From Gonapodya prolifera JEL478 (lineage: Eukaryota > Monoblepharomycota > Monoblepharidomycetes > Monoblepharidales > Gonapodyaceae): a DNA stretch of 64,000 nt. Below are positions 35,996-47,472 of this stretch, piece after piece. Both the position numbers and the translations under genes were made by a program. The notes beneath the pieces are model-generated. The model was not told the DNA's origin, made no database searches, and was given only the letters and a program-made list of their open reading frames with translations. The stretch lies in the NCBI GenBank assembly GCA_001574975.1, contig KQ965750.1, positions 1 to 64,000 of the forward strand. The letters run 5' to 3'. Each line of letters begins with the position of its first letter. Within the stretch, counting starts at the first letter, position 1.

Positions 35996-37434
35996 ATGTC
36001 GTCAGCACCCGGCCTCTTCTTGAACGCACCAAAGAATTTGGCGTGCGTATTCTACACACATTCGCCAAGTCCCAATCTCACCCGGCTTTTTCTTGTCTCA
36101 GTATCGGACAGGTTCCGCATCCAGGCCCTCCCGGCGATGGCTAGGTGCTCATCCGCATGAAGGCGTGTGGCATTTGCGGGTACGTTTGTGCCGAGCCGCC
36201 CTCCCCCACCTCCACCGAGAGTCTCATCGCAACTGGAATTATCGCAGCGCCGACCTACACTTTTATAAGGGCGACCACGCGAATATCCCCTATGGATTCT
36301 GTCTCGGCCACGAAGGGTCCGGTGAAATCGTGGAAGTCGGCGCAGGAGTGATAAATGTCAAGTCTGGGGATCGCGTCTGCATCGAGCCACAAGTAGGCCA
36401 ATACAGCGGATTAATCACCCAGTATGTCTCCGACAATCTCGGTGCCGTTTCGAACACGAAATGCCATGTTCTTCCCCCCGACCCATAGCTTCTACAAGCA
36501 TAAGGCAGACAAAGTACACAAGATAAACGACCACGTCACCTACGAAGAAGCGGCATTTGTCGAACCCGTACGTGTCCATCTGTATCTGGTCTTGTCTCCT
36601 GCTGACCATCCATCACCTCATGAGTTGGCAGTAGGTCTCAACGGCGTCCGCCGAGGTGAAATCGGCAAAACCGGCCGCAAAAACGTCATCATCATTGGAG
36701 CCGGTCCTATTGGTGCGGTACGCTGAACATTTGCCCCTTCCGCGTTTCGTCACGACTCAGACCGAAATAATAATTTTTTAATTAATCTCTGACAGGTTTC
36801 CATCCTCTGCTCCAAAGCCGAGGGCGCCAAGTGGGTCGGCACGTGCGACCTTCTCGAGGCGCGTCTGCAGGCCGCGAAGAAGGTGAGCCGTTAGCTGTTG
36901 TTGCAACTTTTTCTGTCGTAGAAACCCATGCAAATCTCTCCCTCCCAGATCGGCGCAGACGCCACTCTACTCACCAAACCGTCCATGACATCGGACGAGG
37001 TCGCCGCAGCCCTGCAGACTCTTCACCCTGTCGGCGAAAGCGTCGATGTCATCATCGTGAGTCCCGTCTTTGTTCCCTTACAAATATTTGCTTGTTCGCC
37101 CACCACATATCCCTGTAGGACGCCGTTGGCATTACCAGCACCCTGAACACCGCCTTCAAGGTCGCCGGCACGGCGGGATCGTGGTAAATTTGGGGGTTGG
37201 GCAGAGTACTATGAACGGGTTGGACGGTTCGACCTTCAGCTACAAACAACTCGATCTCCGCGGCGCGCTTACTACGGCCCGCACTACCCCGACGCAGCGC
37301 GCATGGTCAACGACGGCGTGGTAGATGTGAAGCCCCTCATTACGCACAGGATATCAATGGACCAGTTCGAAGAGGGGTTCAGGCTGCTTTTGGATGGAAA
37401 CTCGGGCGCGGGTAAAGTTATATTCCAGCTCTAA
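35996..37434 (+). pseudogene. NAD-dependent sorbitol/xylitol dehydrogenase, apparently broken
   Basis: A medium-chain zinc alcohol dehydrogenase of the polyol-oxidising type. Recognisable parts in order: VLIRMKACGICG, ADLHFYKGDHANIPYG, CLGHEGSGEIVEVG, SGDRVCIEPQ, HKADKVHKINDHVTYEEAAF, the Rossmann motif VIIIGAGPIGAV, GIVVNLGVG, and the C-terminus DVKPLITHRISMDQFEEGF ending at 37434. Most exon joints keep phase and have good splice sites. However, the frame has a TAG at 36142-36144 where the family has a Glu before VLIRM. The structural-zinc lobe (36390-36490) cannot be read in any frame. The frame also changes near 37170 and again near 37265. The catalytic-zinc residues that can be seen (Cys in GICG, HE in GHEG) remain. 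Either recent decay or single-base sequence errors would explain it. Confidence 0.7.
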
Positions 37435-37637
37435 AGTTTGTCGCGTAGTTTGCCTTATGGTGTATATGAATTATGAAAGCACTAGAATGTCTTTGTAGGG
37501 TAACACGTGCGTCCTCGTGAGTTCTGTCCGGTTGAGGTTTGGATCCGGTTCAGACGTTTGTCAAAAGTGATATAAATGTGATACTCCAATACACTAAGTC
37601 TGCGAATGGCATATTTGAATGACTGCAAAATGTCGCT

Positions 37638-38243
37638 TCACCACGAAGCCTCTTCCCCTCCACACGCTTTACACTTCGACCCTCCAGGGGCCGTACATGA
37701 GTCCAACTCCTCAACAACCCCGCCCTCTTTCAACGTCTTCAGACTTCGGTCAGTGTGACAACCCCCCATGTCGAGTACGATTTCCAGAGTTCGCTCTTCT
37801 CCCTCCTTCAATCCCAGCGAGGCCAACGAAGCATCGGGGTCTGCAAGAGGAACCGCTGTCTTCCCGCCCAAAGACTCCCGGATGCGGCGATTCAGCTCCC
37901 GCTCCTTCTCTTCGTCTGTTGCGGTCGGAAGGTCGTCCTCCACAGCTTCGCGAAGTTCGGCTGGGGTTAATCTCCGTTGAGGTGCCCGCTCTGGCATGAG
38001 CATCATCCGCCACTTGCCGCGGGCGGTTCGTTCATGAGAAGATACGAGATCCTCAAGTTCTAGAGCGGTGGCGGATACACTTGGGACGGGGGGTACCGAC
38101 AGGTTTGACTTGGTCAGCGACAGACAAGAAAACGCTGAGCAATCGCTTGACGCAGAGGACACTCACGGAATCGAGAGGTCTATCGACTTTCCCGTCAGAA
38201 GGCGAACGTGCAGAGTTGGCAGCTGTGTCGATGTGGAGGTCAT
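37638..38243 (-). CDS. small protein, possible ubiquitin-like fold with C-terminal Cys cluster
   Basis: Two exons (38243-38167 and 38079-37638) join in phase to 172 residues. I do not recognise the family. The beginning, LPTLHVRLLTGKSIDLSIP, and a later segment, SLASLGLKEGEERTLEIVL, look like the first hairpin and last strand of a ubiquitin fold. Between them lies a charged, probably disordered insert (TDEEKERELNRRIRESLG). The C-terminus ends SKCKACGGEEASW, with three more cysteines upstream of or within it. The acceptor of exon 2 was chosen by phase (AAG before TGTATCC). The ubiquitin-fold reading is inference from pattern only. No membrane segment or signal peptide is seen. Confidence 0.5.
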
Positions 38244-38531
38244 GGCAAAAGTTGGAATGATTATGTGACTAAGCGGCGAGGTGAAATTGCCGTTGAGCAA
38301 ACCCAGGCATGACCGCAGGAGAAGTCGATCACCCGGGATCCCTCAATCTCAAAGCTTCCGCGATCATGCGGCCACCGCTTCTCTCGTACTCATTCGTATC
38401 AACCACGAGCATTCAAAATATCTATGGTGTACAAAAGTCTTTTTCTATGATATGCGGGCAGGCGACGAACTATTTACAATGCAACTCCGTCTCCTGTAAA
38501 TTTTAGATGCTCAAAGTCCATCGACACCACT

Positions 38532-40969
38532 TCAGCGACTTCCAAACCGTCCTCCTGGACCACCCATTGACAACTGAGTTCGCGTCGAGGCAGGGAGTGA
38601 GCCTGGAGAGGGAAGAGTAGGGAACCCGGAACCAAACACTGGACTACCAGACAACCCAGGAGGGGGTCCAGCGGATAATCCTTGGGCTTGCAAAAGGGAC
38701 GACGGGGGCCCTCCCATGTTTGGTCCAGGCCCTCCAGATCCTGCAGATTCCACCCTCGACATCTCTTGCGGAGGAGGCATTCCATCGATAATTTGCCCGA
38801 GAATCTGACGCTCGTTTATACGCCCTTGGGCTGCATTCGACACACACGCACAAAGCCAAATGCGCGTTTTGTAAATCTTGAAAAGTTCTCGCACCAGCTC
38901 CCGGAAGTCGATCCGACGGTCAGAGACTTTGATGAACAAGGTGAGAATCAAAGACTTCAGATTTCAATTATGTGAGCGACTCACCAAAGTAGTACGTAAG
39001 CTTTCGTCGATCCCTACGGTAGTGCCCGGGTGGTGAGGTACGTCAAGATGAAAACAGCGAAAACAAGTAACGCACCACTGGTACTCGGCATCGACAACCT
39101 CCATCGGTAACCTCTTTGCTTTCACTCTTTGCTGGCACGTAGCGAGTGCCAGCTCCTCATCATGGATCTTGGACGGCAGCATGGCCAACTCCGACTGATG
39201 AGCGAGTCTGAAGATCCTCTTGGGTTGAATTTCCGCTCCACGGCCGGGGTTTTGGTCCAGCATGCTTTCGGCATAAAGTTGTTGATAGTACTGCATCTGC
39301 GCTGGGTTCGCTATCGAGTCGTGGATGACCTTGCCAAGGTCTTTGCCCCTGTCGGCCTCAACAATCACAAAGTCTCCCCGATGAATCACCAGGCCAAGTT
39401 CAGGACAGTAGAAAAAGTCCTTGCGACCCGCTTTGAACTCGACCACATACGCCGGCCATTTCGGCGCCGCATGGTGGAACTGAAGGTTTCTTGTTCCTTC
39501 GAGCCAGGCACGATGTCGTGGCCCGGTGTTCTCAAAGTAATCATCAATGTCCTCCTGATATATTGGACCAGTGGGAGTCAGAGGAGCAGGGCCAGGTCCG
39601 ACTCGTTGTGGGTCTCCGTTGTACGTCGCAAGAATGTGGTCGGGGTTATCATCCAGTCGAAGACCGTGTAACGTCTCCGCAATGTGGTCAGTCACCCCAG
39701 CGTGGAACGGGGTGGCGATAGAGTGGCGTCGACGGATTTCAGCGAGGGTGGTGGCGGGCAGTTGATCTTCCCCTCCCGGCCTGGCAAACCCAACAACCCA
39801 CAATGTTGGAGGGCTATCAGAGAACTGATTTCATAAACGCCGTGAATTCGCACTTACGGGTTTGGCATCGCACTGTGATCAAAGTACATCTGTGGCGAAT
39901 GAGAGAATCGTCTTTGGGGTCTTACCCGTTCCTTGTCCAAAGGATCATCTTCACCAGAAAGAGGCATGGTAGTGACACCCGGTGGTAAATTTGAAAAATC
40001 TCCTGACGCAACCGCTGCCGCCGCCGCCGCTGCAGTGTCCCCCATACCCCAAGTGTGTGGGTGACTCAAAGAGCGTCGGCGAACGCCGGCACCACTTTCC
40101 GACTGCCAAAATGCGTCCTCGGGCTTCTGAAGGAGATACGATGTTGGGTCCGGTCGACTCGACTTGGGATATCCGCCACCTGACATTGTTGCAAGAGTTC
40201 TGTCTCGAAACAATCCTTCATCCCCAGAAGTGCCGAAGCGGTCCCTAAAATCAATATCCGGGACACTTTTGAGGCGCTCAATTCGTGGGGAGCTCTCGAA
40301 AAAAGCGCCTTCTCCCGTTATTGTTCCCATCGAAAAGGAGGAGGAACGATAAGGTCGGGGTCGACTGGGAACCAACACGGAGTCTTTCTCCTCTGATTCG
40401 TGTCCACTGCCATCCTCCCTACTTCCGATAGAACCCTTGCTGGCCATGCGCCGTGTCGCCATTGGGGGCAAGGGGGAATCCTGAGCGAGCATTTCTGGCC
40501 ATGGAGAGGTTGCTGCACTGCTCCAGTCCGGTTTTAACGATCCCCACGATGTTCCGGACAAATCAATTCCTCCTCCACTAGCGTTCCCGATGACACCATT
40601 GGCATATGGGATAGCAAGAGGGGATGCTGTCGGATGTGAGGATGGAAGAGAAGAATGTTGCTGCTCCTCCCTTGCGAAGGGCATCGGCACACTGGACGAC
40701 CTGTGCCTGTTCGCACGTCTTTGGGTCAAGTCCGGATCGTTCAAGGAGAATGGTGAGCCGGGGACAGCCTGTTCTCTCTCGTAGGAACGAGATAACTCTG
40801 GGGTTGCCGGTTGCGACAGTGATGAGAGTGAGGGTCTCCGGGGAGAGCCTACTGCACGCCAGCTATCGTCAATAAGCGACGTTGGGATAGCGGGTGAGGG
40901 GCGGAGTTGAGATGGCGGGACGGAGGTAGTGGGTGGGGCTGACAGCCGACGGGGAGACATCTTCGCCAT
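38532..40969 (-). CDS. PSP1 C-terminal domain protein
   Basis: Four exons (40969-39858, 39813-39076, 39013-38985, 38926-38532) give 757 residues. The N-terminal 370 are Ser/Pro-rich and disordered. The PSP1 domain follows: YVVEFKAGRKDFFY, LVIHRGDFVIVEADRGKDLG, QRVKAKRLPMEVVDAEYQW, then DRRKLTYYFVSDRRIDFREL and VRELFKIYKTRIWL. The small 29-base third exon, RRKLTYYF, falls exactly where the family needs it. The C-terminus is a Gly/Pro/Ser tail. Yeast Psp1 suppresses DNA polymerase mutants when overexpressed and its domain is shared with bacterial YaaT; the biochemical role is not established. The ATG at 40969 is the first in the exon; a second lies at 40960. A 5' non-coding exon is possible upstream. 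Confidence 0.8.
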
Positions 40970-41814
40970 CAAAGCTGGCGGCGAGGCCTACATGGTGAAA
41001 GGAACACATACCTTGGTACGCTCCCCCCCACAGGTCCTTAATATTCCGTTGTGGAGACTCGAAAGACATACAGGCCGAATGAACCTGTGAAGGAACCCAT
41101 AACAGGTTTCTGAGACGATCCGCAGGGACTGCACAGTATGAGGTTCGTCTCACTCAAAGAAACCACTGTCCAGGTGTAAACGGCGTCTGTCCCCCCACCA
41201 CAGCGTGCAATTGCAATGGGGGCGCGGGTTCAGGACCTTTGGGACTTTCGGCAGCCTAACCTCCCGTCTTTCTCCCGGTCGGGGCTTCGCTACCCACTGA
41301 TGGTGCCGAAATAGATAACGCAGAGCGTTTCCCGAGGGTGATGGACTCTCTGGGAGAAAAAACGACAAGGGGTGTAATGGAGGTACCCTTCTTCATTATT
41401 TACTTCACAGCTTCCATTTCCTCTCTCCAAAAAAAAAGCATTAAGTGAAAAATGTTCCAAGAATGGTAAGGCACGGACTGCACAACCCGTTCGGGTAACA
41501 GCGTCACCAGCTGTTCTGGAAACTTTCATTCTAGGCGATCAGGTAGACCTGCTTCAGGTTGGAAGACCTTACGAAGCAAGTACAAGAATAACACGCCAGA
41601 AGAAAACAGGAGCTTGACGCTTCGAAAGTGCACCAAATGGGTGGATGGACAGTGCTGAACCTTGATAGTTCCAGATGTTGAAAAGAAAGATGCAGCCCAA
41701 GTACAAATACCAAATCAATTTGGTTTATAATACCTGGAAGAAAGAGAAAAGAAGACAGAGTGGGAATGTTATTGTTGGCACAAGACTAAAACGTCCAAAA
41801 ACCGTTGTCACCGC
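40970..41814. other. intergenic between PSP1-domain and T-protein genes
   Basis: Promoter region of the PSP1-domain gene and 3' flank of the T-protein gene, both read leftward. It holds an open frame at 41150-41368 that reads like translated non-coding sequence. A possible 5' leader exon with a GTATGT donor lies at about 41008-41070. No RNA gene or repeat is seen. Confidence 0.4.
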
Positions 41815-44048
41815 CTACCTAGCAGGAACGAAAGGCATTTTCACAACCTTCGCGTTGTATTTTTTCCCCCTCACTTCCACTTGTAACTCCGTGCCCAACT
41901 TGCTCTGACCTGCAGGAACATATCCCATCGCTACGTTTTTCTTCAAGGAAGGGCTTGGAGCTCCACTGGTGACTTTGCCCAGTTTCTCACCCGATAGACT
42001 TAAAATCTGCGCACCCTCTGAGCCCAAAGAAGTTCAGACAGTACATTCCCAAAGAAAAATGGCAGTATCTTACCACGGGCGGGAGCTCCATCAACGATCA
42101 GTCCCACACGCTTACGAGTGGGGCCTGATTTGATCTGGTCAAGAATCGTTTCAGCGCCCAAAAAACCTCCTTCAGCACGGCGCTTTTTACCTTTTGGGGA
42201 AGACGGTTGATACATCTCGCACACACAAAAAAAACAGCAACCCCACAAGAGAAAGCCACTCACTGATCGTCCAAGCGAGTCCCGCCTCGACTGGAGAGAC
42301 GTCTTCATCCACATCGTGGCCATAAAGGCACAAACCGGCCTCCAGCCGCAAGCTGTCCCTGGGACCCAACCCTGCAAGTTTCACTACAGACCCACCCAAG
42401 CTTGACAAAAGAAGTTCCGCAATACGGGGCGCCTCGGAGTGAGGGAGGGATATCTGAAGATATTCGATGTTGAACTACGATCCCATCATCAAAACGTAAC
42501 AACCAACCTCGAATCCGTCTTCCCCGGTGTAACCACATCTCGTCAGTCTGACTGGCACACCAGCCACGTCTACGTCAGCTGCAGCCATGAACGGGATGGA
42601 CGCAAGGAAGTCAGGCGAAGAAGGAGCGGTGATGAGCGTTGCAAGAGCCTGAGCTGACTTGGGACCTGGATGGGACACCATGCAAGAGAAGTGGTTAAAA
42701 CCCGGTTGTTATGGAAGAGAAAAAATCCCAAGCGACGAGACCCAAATTATATCCGAGAATTGCGAAACTGCTAACGCAAAATGGTCACTCGGAAGAGACC
42801 TGCCGTAGAAGCTTTAGATTCCTCAGTGGATAATACCCAATTATTCTTGTTCCATTCCATGTAGGTGCCGCAATTGCTCGCGACCCCTGGCGAGGGGTCC
42901 GAGCTGACGACATCGTGGTATAACGGAACGATAGAGCATCCGAAGCTCTATGATAACTCTCATTATATAGAAAATCTACCCACCTTGTAACGCCAAGAGA
43001 CTTTCGCCCTCCATCACCTCTAAGGCGACATCGCCTCCCTCCTTTCGGAAGATCTCCAACTGAGTGTGGAGGTGTGCGAGGTCCTTGTCACGTGTGCCTG
43101 CCAATTGAAGCCGGTTAGTACAATGGATGGGGGAAATCAAAATACGGAAAATATGGCAGATTGCGCCCTTCCTCGTTCAGTGTTTTGCAATTGAATGCAT
43201 CACTCCATGCTACCCACCTACGCACCGGCATTGCTGACCAAATACACATGGTCATCTCTTCTTTGGACGACACAGTCGTCAATAATGCCGCCACGATCAT
43301 TTGTGATCAGAGAAAGCTGCGCCCGGTCGCTCGGTACTGAAGAGAGGTCAGCCACGAGGACTCGGGAGAGGAATGCCAGGTGATCGGAGCCTGTAATTCT
43401 GGTTGAGTTACGGTAAACCAATTGGTTAGATGTGAGAAATTGAATGAAGCTCCAATTCGTACTTCGTTTGCAGCATGTGCGACACATCAAACAGGCCAGC
43501 CGATTCTCTCACATGGTGGTGAGACTGAAGCACACCCATGTCGGCATACTGAACAGGCATCTCCCATCCTGCGAATGGAACCATTTTACCGCCATGCGTG
43601 ATGTGGAAGTCATACAGAGATGTCCGGAAAAGAGAGTGTTTTGGCTGAGCACGTGTTTTTTGTTCAGAGCGACAAGTGAAATGGACAAATCGAGGCCACG
43701 CATTCGAAGATTTCGATGCAAAGGAAAGAAAAAGAGTAAGAGAGGAGAAAATGAAAGCTTTAATGGTAGCAAGCGAACTGTTTCTGACGACGGAGGGTTG
43801 GTTATGGTGGGAAGAGAAGTAAACACACGACCATCGTCAATATCTCTTCCATCAAGGATTCAGGGCGGATGCTGCATGTTTTCCTCCATCCCCTATTTAG
43901 AGCTGCAATCCCAACTCACATCAGATGCAGCGGAAGCGAAAAGCCTTCGAAGCGACGGGGATGCCCCACCACTGACAGGCGTGCACGCGTAAAGGATTGA
44001 CTTCGAGGGAATGCGCGAAGGTCTTGCGGCTCGAAGCGTAGACAGCAT
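41815..44048 (-). CDS. GCV1: aminomethyltransferase, glycine cleavage system T protein, mitochondrial
   Basis: A multi-exon gene starting at ATG 44048. The first exon encodes an Arg/Ser-rich mitochondrial presequence ([16 protein letters not shown]). After an intron of about 270 bp the folate-binding GCV_T domain follows: [109 protein letters not shown]. The C-terminal barrel is [33 protein letters not shown] and [12 protein letters not shown], ending at 41815. The enzyme moves a methylene group from the aminomethyl-lipoyl H protein to tetrahydrofolate, releasing ammonia. The tetrahydrofolate-binding Asp/Glu segments appear intact. No other glycine-cleavage gene is in the window. Divergent promoter with the gene at 44168. 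Confidence 0.9.
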
Positions 44049-44167
44049 GGCGATTTTGATTTTTGATTATTCAGGCTCCTTTTTTTTCAAGTCAAGTGTT
44101 GCCACCATTTGAATTTGAAAATTCGGGTTCATCCAAATACTCGTTCCGGTGCCATTTTAGCTGTCTC
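44049..44167. promoter_or_regulatory. short divergent promoter region
   Basis: Only 119 bp separate the ATG of the T-protein gene (leftward) from the ATG of the 803-residue protein gene (rightward), so the two must share a promoter region or overlap in their 5' leaders. It contains T-rich runs at about 44050-44085. No specific factor site can be named. Confidence 0.4.
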
Positions 44168-47129
44168 ATGGCTCTTTCAGGAGTCGATGACGACGTATTT
44201 CTCCTGCTTAACCGCGATGCTGGCCTAACTAATCATACCGGATCGGCCAACGACGGTGACCTTAATGGAACGCCAAACAGTCGGGATGGACTATCGGCTG
44301 GCCCCAGCGATCCTACGCGCGGCGTGGGAGTGGGGGTAGATGTGGGAGGAAACGTGGATTCGGACTCGTCTGCCCTCGACGGTCTCCTCTTTGCGAAGTC
44401 TCTTGGACTGTTCAACCCGCCGGCTGGGACAGCGGACCAAACTCATCACAGTCAACCTGTACTACCACGCACGAGCGCATCCTCAGCTGCTGCTGCCACC
44501 AATTTTTCAGCAGCCTCGCTTCCGCTACTCGCCACATCGGCGCTCCCTCTACAATCGTCCGCTGTTACTGCCCCTGCCTCCTTTCCCTCCTTCCCTTCCC
44601 TCACGACATCTTTCAATTTGAAGGAACTTATTGATATTGAAGTTCAGAGGCAGCGGATAGAGGTGCGCTCTCCTCCGGAAATTGCTATCTTAAGAACCAA
44701 TGAACCCTTTTATCTCGTGCTCCTGATTCTTTAGCTAAGAAGAGCTCAAGTCGAAGTGGAATCTGTTGAACTGGATGTTCAGAGGAAAAGAATGGAGGGT
44801 GAGTAAATTAATTATATTTTGGTTTGGAAACCACCTCAATTCGGTGGGAAACGGGAGCCGGGGATCTCAATCCAATCCACGAGAACATCTGTCCATTTTC
44901 CTGCGAAGTTTTGTTTGTTCTCTTGTGACCAGTGTGCTTACTCCTGCTCTCTCATTTCCTTGATGGCAGTCGAACGCGACCGCCTTACCCTCGAAAGAGA
45001 CCGCCTCGACTTTGCTGAAGCTCGCCTTAAGCTTCAGCGCGAGTATAACGTGGTTCTCGATGATGCAGTTCACGTTCCCTCCTCATCCGCCGACCTTACC
45101 AACCGAAAAGCGGCTCGACAATCCGCACATCAACCAAAGACGATAACAGGTGGTCCAGCACGCTCACCTGCACCACAACAAGAAAGGCTCGGTGGGCCTA
45201 GCAGGCGCAATTCAGGTTCGCGATCACCAGTTCACGGGGTGTCGCATGAGGACGCTGTCCCTGATGGGAATGGGCCATCGGGTGCTTTGAGTCAGTCCCG
45301 AACAAACACACATTTGAATTCAACTTCCAATTCACGAGCATCACCTCCCGCGAATTCGTCTTCTGCACGAAATCGTCTTCTTTCTGAGCTTTCTTCGTCT
45401 GCGGGGTTCGTAGAAAACCTATCGCGATCGACGCGGTCCCAGGATCGGAAATTGCCACCGAGCGCTAGTATCACTGGCAAATCAAAGGAGGCAAGTAAGA
45501 GCGAAGGCAGGACGGCTTCCAGGTCTTCGACCGCTAAGGCCGGCAAAGATGATGATGGCGGAGAGGGGAGAACGTCGAGAAGCGGGGTAAAGAAAGAGGT
45601 GGGTTATGTGTTGAAGCCCGGTGCTTAATCACTGTCGGAGGATGGGGGTCCCAAGGCGTCAGGTGTGGTGTGGTTCCGTCAAGTGACTTTGTATTTCCAC
45701 AGGCGGAACAATTGACAAGACCTCAGGATTGCCCTGTCCCAATCGCAGAGCGTGATCTTTGGACCAAAGTCATTATTGATTTGCAGTGAGTCGCCATAAT
45801 CCGCCTCCCAATATAATGGACAATGGAGTGACGTTAATGCTGGTCTTCTTCGTTGCAGTGGTGGTCGTTTGAAGGACTCTCTCATATCATCCCAGGGTTC
45901 CAAAACCCCTTTGCACTCTCAAGCAATGCAATACATGCAAGCGTATCTGCGTGCAATTTACCCGACCTCTTGGCAAACATTCAAGGAACCCGGTCGGGGA
46001 TGGCTGGTGCCACTTTCCCGAGCCGACGACCTGGATCGGTACTTGGCGGAGTTTGTAGGGGGTTGGCCTCAACGGAAGGAAAGGGACCGGAAAGCGAAAG
46101 AAAAGGAGAGGGAGAGTGAGAGTGAGAAATCCAAAGCAAAGGAGAGAGAACGGCAATCAGATCCTAGAGAGAAGGATACTGGACAGGGGACCTCGAAACG
46201 CAACAGACCATCGATTGAGGAGGATGAGATGGAGATTGAAGACGACAACGCGTCCGGTCGGGCTGGAAAGAAAAGGAGAACCACGGTATGATTCGATCGG
46301 TAGCCGATCGTGTTATGTGTATCTGAAAGAAGCATTTCTTTTATTAGGACGGTGACGAAACCCCGGCAAAAGGTACCAGTGACGATGGGCGACGAGAATC
46401 CACAGGACCGAAGGTAAACAGCTATTTTGCGGGTTCGCATTGCTTCAATTTGACAGTCGTTCCTCTTGCCCTCCCGAGCAGCCTTCGGACTTGCCGTCGA
46501 ATCCACCCACTCCCCCACTATCGTCGACCCCTTCGAAGCGCTCACCGCCCCCTCATGCATCCGAAGACCGGTACCCCTGGCTGGAGCTTTTCCGGCAACG
46601 CTATGGTGACATGCGTTGGGACACGTTCTACAAAAGCACCTCTCGCAACGAACAGGACAACATTCGAGACCAGATCAAAGCCTTCCTCACCGAGCGACAC
46701 GGGGCGAAAAATGTACACAAGTCCCAACAACGGTACCTGATGGTGCCGCTGGACGATGGAGACGCCTTGGACCAGCACTTGCGCCAGAAGGCGAAGCGGT
46801 GGATCAAGAGTGTGGAGGATGAGGGAGGTGACGGTGCGGAAAGTGGCGACCGAACGGGATCCGGGAATGGGAACGGGGTCGCCCATACCGATACGGACTC
46901 GAAGATGGAGGACGTGGTCCCTGGGGACCAAAGTCGAGAGAAGGGGCGCGACGAAGAGGTTCCCAACGGAGGCGCCAATGGGGAGGTGGAGGTGGACGGT
47001 ATGGACAAAGCCTCGGAGTTGGACTCGGGCGATAAAGACGGGACGCCGAGTCGCGACGAAGATTCGTCCAGCAGTAGTAGTAGCGGCGCGCCGGCGGTGG
47101 CGGATGATCTCTCCAGTGATACTGATTAA
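44168..47129 (+). CDS. unrecognised 803-residue protein with a duplicated domain
   Basis: Seven exons (44168-44662, 44735-44798, 44970-45598, 45703-45785, 45859-46285, 46348-46413, 46482-47129) keep phase and give 803 residues. I do not recognise the family. From N to C: a disordered Ser/Gly region; a heptad-like coiled coil (about residues 155-220, ELIDIEVQRQRIE, ERDRLTLERDRLDFAEARLK); a low-complexity stretch; a globular unit A (DLWTKVIIDLHGG to DDLDRYLAEFVGGW); a very acidic/basic run (KEKERESESEKSKAKERER) with a nuclear-signal-like RAGKKRRTT; and unit B (YPWLELFRQRYGDMRW to DALDQHLRQKAKRW). Units A and B are about 75 residues and resemble each other. The tail is acidic. Basic runs suggest a nuclear protein; function unknown. 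Confidence 0.65.
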
Positions 47130-47353
47130 TGCTAAACATGGGTGTGGATTTTTGCGACTTGCTTCCGGTCATTTCTTCTAGTGTACAGTCAAGAGAATAT
47201 GTTTGCCCAAGAGACCGGAACTGTGCTTTCGTTTACAAAACTAATGGAATTAGGTTATCGATGGCAGTGAACAGTGTGCTGGATTTTTCGGTGAGATACC
47301 CTCCACCGAAGGAAGTACCGACGAACACGCTTGGTACGCGGTGCGAACCGAAG

Positions 47354-47472
47354 CATTCGTTCTTCGTCTTTCGTCCTTCGCCATTTGTCCCTTGTCATTT
47401 GTCCTTCGTCCTTCATTCTTCATGCTTCGTTATTCGTCCTTCGTCCTTCGTCATTCATCATTCATCATTCGA
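47354..47472. repeat. 7-bp minisatellite, 17 units
   Basis: Seventeen consecutive heptamers of the pattern NNTTCGT (for example cattcgt, ccttcgt, cattcat) without interruption. The right end overlaps the last codons and the stop of the PEX4 gene, which reads on the opposite strand. Confidence 0.85.

Noticed and set aside
41150-41368. Small minus-strand open frame and a weak B-box-like GGTTCAGGACC at about 41228
   Set aside because: The frame has no motif or start context, and no A-box or tRNA fold accompanies the B-box-like string.
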